From positions 1-12,234 of the forward strand of contig JASLDA010000404.1 in the NCBI GenBank assembly GCA_030151745.1: a stretch of 12,234 nt of DNA, given 5' to 3'. A program made the translations under genes and the position numbers. This document shows positions 6,735-12,234 of the stretch, piece after piece (within the stretch, counting starts at the first letter, position 1; each line of letters begins with the position of its first letter). Source of the stretch: Chitinophagaceae bacterium. GTDB taxonomy: Bacteria > Bacteroidota > Bacteroidia > Chitinophagales > Chitinophagaceae. The notes under the pieces are model-generated. The model saw nothing but the letters and a program-made list of their open reading frames with translations. It had not been told where the DNA came from and did not search any database.

Positions 6735-8099
6735 ATGCTGGATACGTTGTTCACCAGGCTGCGTAAACCCGTCCCGATCGCGCCGCTGGTCAGCTTCCGC
6801 ATCATCTTCGGTCTGCTGATGACCCTGAGCCTGCTGCGGTTCTGGTGGCGGGGATGGGTTACGGCCGTGTATGTAAAACCGGTCTTCCATTTCCACTACA
6901 CCGGCTTCGACTGGGTGCAGCCATTCGGCGAAAGCGGGATGCACCTGCTGTTTGCGGCGCTGATCGTCGCGGCGCTGTTCATGGCGCTGGGCCTGCTCTA
7001 CCGGCTCAGCGCCATCGTGTTTTTCCTGGGCTTTACCTACGTGGAGCTGCTGGATGCCACGACCTATCTCAATCACTATTACTTTATAAGCCTCGTCAGC
7101 TTCCTGCTGATCTGGCTTCCTGCAAACCGGCAGTACGCGCTGGATACGCTTATCCGGCCGCGGCTGCGGCGCACGGAGATCCCCGCCTGGTGCATCGGTA
7201 TTATCCGCTTCCAGCTGGCGCTGGTGTATTGCTACGCAGGCATTGCCAAGCTGAACCCGGACTGGCTCTTCGAAGCCCAGCCCCTGCGTACCTGGCTGCC
7301 GGGCAAGAGCCATCTGCCGATTGTCGGTCCGCTGATGGGCAAGCTCTGGGTGGCGTACCTGTTTTCCTGGGCGGGCGCTTTTTACGACCTGCTCGTGCCG
7401 TTCTTCCTGCTCTGGAAGCCCAGCCGGCCGGTCGCGTACGTATTCGTGCTGGTATTCCATATCGCAACGGCGATCTTCTTCCCCGGCATCGGGATGTTCC
7501 CCTACGTGATGATCGCCTGCAGCCTGGTGTTCTTCAGCGCGGCGGCGCACGAGCGGGTGCTGAGCCTGCTCCCCGGTTACAGCAGCGGCCGCTTTCAGGG
7601 CTGGTCGGCAGACCCGGCCTACCGTTTCCATTTCCCCAAGCTGCTTACCGCGGGAGTGATCGTTTACGGTATTTTACAGCTGATCATCCCCCTGCGGTTC
7701 GTGCTATATCCCGGGCATCTGTTCTGGCAGGAAGAAGGCTACCGCTTTTCCTGGCGGGTGATGCTCATGGAGAAATCCGGGGCCGCCTATTTCACCGTGA
7801 AGGACAGCGCCACCAGGCAGACCGTCACCGTGAACAACGCGGAGTTCCTCACGCCCCTGCAGGAGAAGATGATGAGCACGCAGCCGGACCTGATCCTCAA
7901 ATACTCGCATCATCTTGCGAAAGTCTACCGCCAGCGCGGCATGGAAAATCCCGCCGTTTACGGCGAGATCTGGGTGGCGCTGAACGGGCGCCGCTCCCGC
8001 CTTTTTATCGATACAACCGTTAACCTTGCTGCCGAGCCCAATGGCTGGCAGCACTATCGCTGGGTGCTTCCATACAAAGCTCCGCAACCTGCTGAATGA
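6735..8099 (+). CDS. Vitamin K-dependent gamma-carboxylase homologue (HTTM domain membrane protein)
   Basis: This 454-residue polytopic membrane protein has about eight or nine hydrophobic segments between 17 and 322 and a soluble C-terminal part. It resembles animal gamma-glutamyl carboxylase over nearly all its length. YLNHYYF (111-117) gives an Asn-His pair like N159-H160 of the human enzyme. VYCYAGIAKLNPDW (164-177) places K172 at the catalytic-base position Lys218. Also shared are FHIATAIFFPGIGMFPYVM (241-259), FSWRVML (338-344) and PAVYGEIWVALNGR (406-419). It stops after WVLP (443-446), lacking the roughly 230 C-terminal residues of the human protein. The animal enzyme oxidises reduced vitamin K to drive Glu carboxylation; the substrate of bacterial homologues is unknown. 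The start follows the imelysin stop by one base with GGAG at 6725-6728 as ribosome site. The stop overlaps the receptor ATG as ATGA, implying translational coupling. Confidence 0.9.
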   Translation: MLDTLFTRLRKPVPIAPLVSFRIIFGLLMTLSLLRFWWRGWVTAVYVKPVFHFHYTGFDWVQPFGESGMHLLFAALIVAALFMALGLLYRLSAIVFFLGFTYVELLDATTYLNHYYFISLVSFLLIWLPANRQYALDTLIRPRLRRTEIPAWCIGIIRFQLALVYCYAGIAKLNPDWLFEAQPLRTWLPGKSHLPIVGPLMGKLWVAYLFSWAGAFYDLLVPFFLLWKPSRPVAYVFVLVFHIATAIFFPGIGMFPYVMIACSLVFFSAAAHERVLSLLPGYSSGRFQGWSADPAYRFHFPKLLTAGVIVYGILQLIIPLRFVLYPGHLFWQEEGYRFSWRVMLMEKSGAAYFTVKDSATRQTVTVNNAEFLTPLQEKMMSTQPDLILKYSHHLAKVYRQRGMENPAVYGEIWVALNGRRSRLFIDTTVNLAAEPNGWQHYRWVLPYKAPQPAE

Positions 8100-10498
8100 A
8101 GCCGTTTCTCTGTTTTAGCTTTCTGCTTTTTCAATCCCTGTCCGTTTTTTCGCAGGAACGCCCTGAGATCAGGGGATATCTGCGTTCCGGAGCAGAGCCG
8201 GTTTCGGGCGCGCAGCTGCTCCTGCTCCCGGATTCCGTTCAGCGCCAGAGCGACGACAACGGCTTTTTCAGCTTCCGCCGGGGATCCGCTGCCGAGCTGC
8301 GGCTCCGGGTCCAGGCAGCGGGATACGAAACGCTGGATACCCTGATCCGGCCTCTCGGCGGCGCCAGCCTGCATATAGACATGAAGCCCGAGAAGGCGGT
8401 GCGCCTGGAAGGCGTCGCCGTGCGCGCGCAGGGCGCCGACTTCGCCTCCGGGCGCCTGCGGGACGTCTCGGGAACGGCGATCTATGCGGGAAAGAAGACG
8501 GAGCTGATCGAGCTGAAGCTCATCAACGCCAACCTGGCTACGAACAATACCCGGCAGATTTATGCCCGTATACCAGGGCTCAATATCTGGGAATATGACC
8601 GGGGCGGGCTTCAGCTGGGCATCGGCGGGCGCGGTCTGAGCCCGAACCGCTCGTCCAATTTTAATATCCGGCAGAACGGCTACGATATCAGCGCGGACGC
8701 GCTGGGCTACCCCGAGAGCTATTATACGCCCAGTACGGAAGCGGTGGAGCGCATCGAGATTATCCGCGGAGCTGCGAGCCTGCAGTACGGCCCCCAGTTC
8801 GGAGGCCTGGTCAACTTCGTAATGAAGGAAGGACCGCGCAACAAGGCTTTCGAGCTGGTAAGCCGGCAGAGCGCAGGTTCGTACGGGTTCTTCAATACAT
8901 TCAACAGCGTCGGCGGCACGGTCGCCAAAGGGAAGCTGAACTACTACGGCTTCTACCAGTTCAAGCGCGGGGACGACTGGCGCCCGAACAGCCATTACGA
9001 GCAGCACAGCGCGTATGCACACTTGAGCTGGGATATAAGCCCGAAGCTGCGGCTTACCGGCGAGTACACGCTGATGAAGTACCTCGCGCAGCAGCCCGGG
9101 GGCCTCACCGACGCGCAGTTCAAGGAGGACCCCGCCCAATCGGTGCGGGCGCGCAACTGGTTCAGGGTCGACTGGAACCTGATCAGCCTGATGCTGGACT
9201 ATAAGATCAGCCCGCGCACGAAGCTCAATATCCGGAGCTATACCCTGCAGGGCGGCCGCGACGCGCTGGGTATTCTCAGCTATATCAACCGGCCGGACGC
9301 AGGAGGCAACCGCGACCTGCTCAGCGATGACTACAGCAACTTCGGGTCGGAGCTCCGGCTGCTGCACCAGTACAATGCCTTCGGCGGGCGGCAGAGCACC
9401 TTCCTCATCGGAGGCCGCGTCTACAATGGTCTTACCAGGCGCTCGCAAGGCAGCGCCAATAACGGTTCCGGTCCCGATTTCAGCTTCCTCGGCAAGGAGC
9501 CGGACGAATCCGGCTACCGGTTCCCCGGAATCAACTACGCCGCATTCTGCGAGAATATCTTCCGCGTCAGCGAGCATTGGAGCATAACGCCGGGGATACG
9601 TTTCGAGTATATCGACACGAAGGCCTCCGGTTATTACTACAAGCAGAACATTTTCATCGCCCCCGAGCGGATTTCCGAAACGAAGGACAACCCGCGATCC
9701 TTCGTGCTGCTGGGCATCGGAACATCAAGGCGCTTCTCGAACGGGACCGAATTCTACGCCAATATTTCCCAGAACTACCGTTCCATCAATTTCAACGATA
9801 TCCGCGTCGTCAATGCGAACGCCCGTGTCGATCCGGGATTGAAGGACGAAACCGGCTATAACATCGATCTCGGCTATCGCGGCAGTTATAAAGGCTGGCT
9901 GTATTTCGATGCGAGCGCTTTCTTCCTGAAGTACAATGACCGCATCGGTTCCATCTTTTCACGGGATTCGGACTTCATGACCTATCGACTGCGTACCAAT
10001 GTGGCGGACAGCAGGAACCTGGGCCTGGAAATGCTGGTGGAAGGGGATCTGCTGAGGCTGGCGTCGCACGGCACCTCGAAATACAAAGGCTCGGTGTATG
10101 TGAACATGTCTGTTATCGACGCCCGCTATATCGACACGAAGAATACGGCGATCGCGAACAAGCTGGTGGAAAACGTGCCGCCCTTCACCTTCCGCAGCGG
10201 TGCGAGCTTTGGAAGCCCGCGGTTCAATATCAGCCTGCAGTACAGCTACCAGGAAAAACAGTACAGCGACGCGACGAACACCGAGGTAACGCCGACCGCC
10301 GTGGATGGCGCGATACCATCGTTCAGCGTGCTGGACCTGAGCCTGAGCTATAACTGGCGCTGGTTTACGTTCTACACCGGCGTGAACAATCTGACGGATG
10401 CGAAGTATTTCACGCGCCGCGCGGACGGCTACCCGGGGCCGGGGATCATCCCTGCGGATCGCCGGAATATCTATGCGACCCTGCAGTTCAGGCTCTGA
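8096..10498 (+). CDS. FecA-like TonB-dependent outer-membrane receptor
   Basis: This 800-residue receptor actively imports a ligand across the outer membrane using TonB-ExbBD energy. A signal peptide over about 1-19 is followed by a carboxypeptidase-regulatory-like beta domain (about 23-95) typical of Bacteroidota receptors. The plug follows at about 125-247, with IYARIPGLNIWEYDRGG (155-171), LGIGGRGLSPNRSSNFN (174-190) and VERIEIIRGAASLQYGPQFG (217-236), and then a 22-strand-type barrel to the C-terminus. The plug closely resembles ferric citrate receptor FecA, although the FecA N-terminal signalling (STN) domain is absent and no sigma/anti-sigma pair is in the window. The true ligand is not readable from sequence; an iron chelate is the best inference. 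Its ATG lies within the ATGA overlap with the HTTM gene stop. No strong terminator follows; CTACC-GGC-GGTAG at 10533-10545 is only a weak hairpin. Confidence 0.94.
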   Translation: MKPFLCFSFLLFQSLSVFSQERPEIRGYLRSGAEPVSGAQLLLLPDSVQRQSDDNGFFSFRRGSAAELRLRVQAAGYETLDTLIRPLGGASLHIDMKPEKAVRLEGVAVRAQGADFASGRLRDVSGTAIYAGKKTELIELKLINANLATNNTRQIYARIPGLNIWEYDRGGLQLGIGGRGLSPNRSSNFNIRQNGYDISADALGYPESYYTPSTEAVERIEIIRGAASLQYGPQFGGLVNFVMKEGPRNKAFELVSRQSAGSYGFFNTFNSVGGTVAKGKLNYYGFYQFKRGDDWRPNSHYEQHSAYAHLSWDISPKLRLTGEYTLMKYLAQQPGGLTDAQFKEDPAQSVRARNWFRVDWNLISLMLDYKISPRTKLNIRSYTLQGGRDALGILSYINRPDAGGNRDLLSDDYSNFGSELRLLHQYNAFGGRQSTFLIGGRVYNGLTRRSQGSANNGSGPDFSFLGKEPDESGYRFPGINYAAFCENIFRVSEHWSITPGIRFEYIDTKASGYYYKQNIFIAPERISETKDNPRSFVLLGIGTSRRFSNGTEFYANISQNYRSINFNDIRVVNANARVDPGLKDETGYNIDLGYRGSYKGWLYFDASAFFLKYNDRIGSIFSRDSDFMTYRLRTNVADSRNLGLEMLVEGDLLRLASHGTSKYKGSVYVNMSVIDARYIDTKNTAIANKLVENVPPFTFRSGASFGSPRFNISLQYSYQEKQYSDATNTEVTPTAVDGAIPSFSVLDLSLSYNWRWFTFYTGVNNLTDAKYFTRRADGYPGPGIIPADRRNIYATLQFRL

Positions 10499-10556
10499 CC
10501 GGATACGGACCGGGGCTGCCGCGCTGCGCGACCTACCGGCGGTAGCGGGCACGGTC

Positions 10557-10565
10557 TAGGCTTCG
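10557..10565 (+). promoter_or_regulatory. Degenerate -7 element for mgsA
   Basis: TAGGCTTCG (10557-10565) resembles TAnnTTTG with one extra internal base and one mismatch, and ends 23 nt before the mgsA ATG, the same distance as three other candidates here. No -33 TTG was found. Read-through from the receptor gene 90 bp upstream is the alternative. Confidence 0.3.
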
Positions 10566-10588
10566 GCTGAATTGCTGAACTTCAGATC

Positions 10589-11041
10589 ATGAAGACCCGT
10601 ATCGTCGAAGCCCGGAAGCGTATCGCCCTTGTGGCGCATGATCACCGGAAGGCCGCATTGATAGACTGGGCCTTGCGAAACAAGGAAGTGCTGGTAGAGC
10701 ATGAGCTGATGGCCACCGGCACCACCGGGCGGCTGCTGCAGGAAGCGCTGGGCGTGACGGTGCGGCAGTTCTTAAGCGGCCCGCTCGGCGGCGACCAGCA
10801 GATCGGGAGCCGCATCGCGCAGGGCCTGATCGACATGCTGATCTTTTTCTGGGACCCGATGCAGGCCCAGCCGCACGATACGGACGTGAAAGCCCTGCAG
10901 CGCCTTGCCGTTACCTGGAATATCCCCCTGGCCTGCGATGAGGTGACCGCCGATTTCATCTTCAGCTCGCCGATGATGAACCAGTCCTACGAATCCATAC
11001 TGCCGGACTATGATTCATATCTGAGGCGCGAGCTGAGGTAA
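10589..11041 (+). CDS. mgsA: Methylglyoxal synthase
   Basis: This cytoplasmic enzyme converts dihydroxyacetone phosphate to methylglyoxal and inorganic phosphate, a glycolytic bypass that restores phosphate when sugar phosphates accumulate. The 150-residue length is typical (E. coli 152). Residues aligned with the E. coli active site are H17 in RIALVAHDH (11-19), the phosphate-binding ATGTTG (42-47), catalytic D69 in SGPLGGDQQ (63-71), and H96 and D99 in FFWDPMQAQPHDTDVKAL (86-103). The C-terminal region TADFIFSSP and LPDYDSYL is also canonical. It is preceded by 90 bp without a clear terminator for the receptor gene. The ATG at 10589 has no Shine-Dalgarno sequence, but a -7-like element sits 23 nt upstream. 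No metabolic link to the upstream locus is apparent. Confidence 0.96.
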   Translation: MKTRIVEARKRIALVAHDHRKAALIDWALRNKEVLVEHELMATGTTGRLLQEALGVTVRQFLSGPLGGDQQIGSRIAQGLIDMLIFFWDPMQAQPHDTDVKALQRLAVTWNIPLACDEVTADFIFSSPMMNQSYESILPDYDSYLRRELR

Positions 11042-11117
11042 GGCTGGATATAGTATTTCCTGGCTGTGCTTGCAATCCCTATCCAACAACATCCAACACA
11101 CCCGCTTGTCACGAACT

Positions 11118-11163
11118 AGCCCTATTCTTGGCAGGAGCGGCCGCTCCTGCCAAGAATAGGGCT
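11118..11163. repeat. Perfect 46-bp palindrome (23-bp arms, no spacer)
   Basis: The left arm 11118-11140, beginning AGCCCTATTCTTGG, is the exact reverse complement of 11141-11163. The centre GCGGCCGC lies at 11137-11144. It sits in the 156-bp gap between mgsA and the VOC gene, and its right end is 3 bp before that gene's candidate -7 element. No T tract follows either side, so a classical terminator is unlikely. It could be a cruciform-forming operator, an RNA hairpin protecting the mgsA 3' end, or a palindromic interspersed repeat. Confidence 0.9.
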
Positions 11164-11166
11164 GGC

Positions 11167-11174
11167 TAGCTTTG
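11167..11174 (+). promoter_or_regulatory. -7 promoter element for the VOC gene
   Basis: TAGCTTTG matches TAnnTTTG at all six fixed positions and ends 23 nt before the ATG at 11198. The -33 region would fall inside the right arm of the 46-bp palindrome, where no TTG is found at proper spacing. The palindrome and promoter therefore overlap in space. Confidence 0.5.
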
Positions 11175-11197
11175 CGGTACATTAATACATCTGCGAA

Positions 11198-11656
11198 ATG
11201 CAAAAGATCACCCCCTTTCTCTGGTTCAACGACAATGCCGAAGAAGCCGTGAACCGCTATATGGAAATCTTCAAGGACGGACGTGTCGGCATGAGCTCCC
11301 GGAATCCGCAGGACGGCAAGGTCATGGTCATCAGCTTCAGCATAAACGGCCAGGAGATCACCGCTATGAACGGCGGCCCTATGTACCAGCTCACTGAGGC
11401 CTTTTCCCTGCTGATCTCCTGCGAGACCCAGGAGGAAATCGATTATTACTGGGATGCCCTGACCGCCAACGGCGGCCAGGCGAGCCGCTGCGGCTGGCTT
11501 AAGGACCCCTTCGGGCTTTCCTGGCAGGTGATCCCCGTGCAGCTTCCCCGGCTTATGGCCCAGCCCGATCCCGCCGCTGCCCAGCGTGTCATGCAAGCCC
11601 TGATGAGCATGGACAAGATCCGGATCGCCGAGCTGGAAGCCGCGGCCAGAGTATGA
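11198..11656 (+). CDS. VOC-superfamily protein, PhnB / 3-demethylubiquinone methyltransferase-like
   Basis: This 152-residue cytoplasmic protein belongs to the vicinal oxygen chelate superfamily, in the PhnB-like group often labelled 3-demethylubiquinone-9 3-methyltransferase. Diagnostic segments are QKITPFLWFNDNAEEAVNRY (2-21), KVMVISFSINGQEITAMNGG (41-60), the helix CETQEEIDYYWDALT (75-89) and CGWLKDPFGLSWQVIP (98-113). The methyltransferase label is a database habit without enzymatic support; the real substrate is unknown, and I assign only the fold. The TAMNGGP and W-Q-V-I-P elements are typical of this group. It is monocistronic, transcribed from its own -7 element, and its TGA directly abuts the stop codon of the convergent CDF gene. 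Confidence 0.9.
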   Translation: MQKITPFLWFNDNAEEAVNRYMEIFKDGRVGMSSRNPQDGKVMVISFSINGQEITAMNGGPMYQLTEAFSLLISCETQEEIDYYWDALTANGGQASRCGWLKDPFGLSWQVIPVQLPRLMAQPDPAAAQRVMQALMSMDKIRIAELEAAARV

Positions 11657-11670
11657 TCAGGCTTCCAGCT
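11631..11670. terminator. Hairpin across abutting convergent stop codons
   Basis: AGCTGGAAGCC (11631-11641) is the exact reverse complement of GGCTTCCAGCT (11660-11670), with an 18-nt loop containing both stop codons, TGATCA at 11654-11659. An 11-bp stem could form at the 3' end of both transcripts. Neither side has a T tract, so termination is uncertain. The arms also encode similar LEA tails in both proteins. Confidence 0.4.
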
Positions 11671-12234
11671 TGCACTCGATCCGTCCCTCGTCCCCGGGAC
11701 CTACCTCGATCGTCGCATGGTGGATATTGAAGTGCAGGAGCTCGTGCTTGACGGCAGCTACCAGGTCAAATATGTCGGCGACGGAGCTTTCGGGGACGAG
11801 ATGCCCGGTCAGCGCGTTTTCGGTGGTGCTCATGGCCCAGGCATGGACATGCGTGAAGCTGCGCACGCCCGGTATTGCCTGGATGCGCTCCAGGGCGGCT
11901 TCCAGGTCCACATCCCGGGGAACCGCATCCAGGCTGAGCCGCAGGCTGTCGCGGAGCAATCCCCAGGTGCTGATCAGGATAAAAACGCAGACGCCCAGGC
12001 TGACGACCGTGTCGATGATGTACCAGTGCGTGAAATAGATGATGATCCCCGCGATCACAACCCCGGCAGATACCAGCGCATCGGCCATCAGGTGGAGGTA
12101 GGCGCTGCGGGCGTTCAGCTCCTGATCCCGGCGGAACAGCAGGGCGGATCCTAAATTGACCAGGATGCCTACGGCAGCCACCCAGGCGATCACCCCTCCC
12201 GGAAGAGGTTGCGGATTCCCGATACGGAGCATCG
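11657..12234 (-). CDS. Cation diffusion facilitator (CDF) metal exporter, N-terminal part outside window
   Basis: This is the C-terminal part, about 191 residues, of a CzcD/ZitB-type proton-coupled inner-membrane exporter of Zn2+ or similar divalent metals. The fragment starts in the NPQPLPGG loop (numbering from the Met at 12232). A membrane helix follows at about 14-33. The next segment contains YLHLMADALVS, with H47 and D51 forming the H-x-x-x-D half of the transport site. A further helix at about 72-90 carries D74. The cytoplasmic ferredoxin-like domain includes VRSFTHVHAW (123-132), GHLVPE (143-148) and NIHHATIEV (169-177), whose histidines typically bind regulatory zinc. The missing 5' part should encode the first three or so helices, including the partner metal-binding motif. 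The ATG at 12232 is internal, not the real start. The gene ends head-on with the VOC gene. Confidence 0.92.
   Translation of the reverse strand, partial: MLRIGNPQPLPGGVIAWVAAVGILVNLGSALLFRRDQELNARSAYLHLMADALVSAGVVIAGIIIYFTHWYIIDTVVSLGVCVFILISTWGLLRDSLRLSLDAVPRDVDLEAALERIQAIPGVRSFTHVHAWAMSTTENALTGHLVPESSVADIFDLVAAVKHELLHFNIHHATIEVGPGDEGRIECKLEA

Noticed and set aside
6711..7631. 306-codon minus-strand open frame opposite the gamma-carboxylase homologue
   Set aside because: Low-complexity, Gln/Arg/Glu-rich shadow translation opposite a well-supported membrane protein.
8054..9577. 507-codon minus-strand open frame opposite the TonB-dependent receptor
   Set aside because: The sense strand encodes an intact FecA-like receptor with plug motifs; the antisense product resembles no family.
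10533..10545. Hairpin CTACC-GGC-GGTAG as terminator of the receptor operon
   Set aside because: A 5-bp stem with a 3-nt loop and no T tract is too weak to call as a terminator.

Overview
This 12.2-kb window comes from a GC-rich member of the Bacteroidota, probably a Chitinophagales-type genome. That placement is an inference. It rests on a SusC/FecA-style TonB-dependent receptor with an N-terminal carboxypeptidase-regulatory-like domain, lipoproteins with an acidic or lysine-rich stretch just after the lipid cysteine, a DUF4856 protein, -7 elements resembling TAnnTTTG, and mostly absent Shine-Dalgarno sequences. The high GC content produces many long antisense shadow ORFs. No tRNA, rRNA, CRISPR array, transposase or integrase was seen. 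No intergenic gap exceeds 300 bases; the largest are 4219-4397 and 11042-11197.

Left part (1-4218). On the minus strand, phenylacetate-CoA ligase paaK is followed 90 bp later by the thioesterase paaI, which runs off the left edge; both belong to aerobic phenylacetate catabolism. Divergent from paaK is a small DUF1801 protein, which converges on topB, encoding DNA topoisomerase III on the minus strand.

Centre (4219-10498). Four plus-strand genes form a cell-envelope locus: a DUF4856 lipoprotein, an imelysin-family lipoprotein, a polytopic membrane protein homologous to vitamin K-dependent gamma-carboxylase (HTTM family), and a FecA-like TonB-dependent receptor. The last three are tightly coupled (1-nt gap, then an ATGA overlap). 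DUF4856 is separated from imelysin by a strong intrinsic terminator, and an apparent promoter begins inside that terminator. The likely role is acquisition of iron or another metal: the receptor imports across the outer membrane and the imelysin-type lipoproteins bind metal or the receptor. The carboxylase-like protein keeps the Lys and His positions important in the animal enzyme. It is the most interesting element here, because these organisms usually contain menaquinone and could supply a reduced quinone cosubstrate.

Right part (10499-12234). Next come methylglyoxal synthase mgsA, a gap holding a perfect 46-bp palindrome, a PhnB-like VOC-superfamily protein, and, converging on it with directly abutting stop codons, the C-terminal part of a cation diffusion facilitator metal exporter that runs off the right edge.

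Four genes (DUF4856, imelysin, mgsA, VOC) have a TAnnTTTG-like element ending 23-24 nt before the ATG, which suggests short leaders without Shine-Dalgarno sequences.
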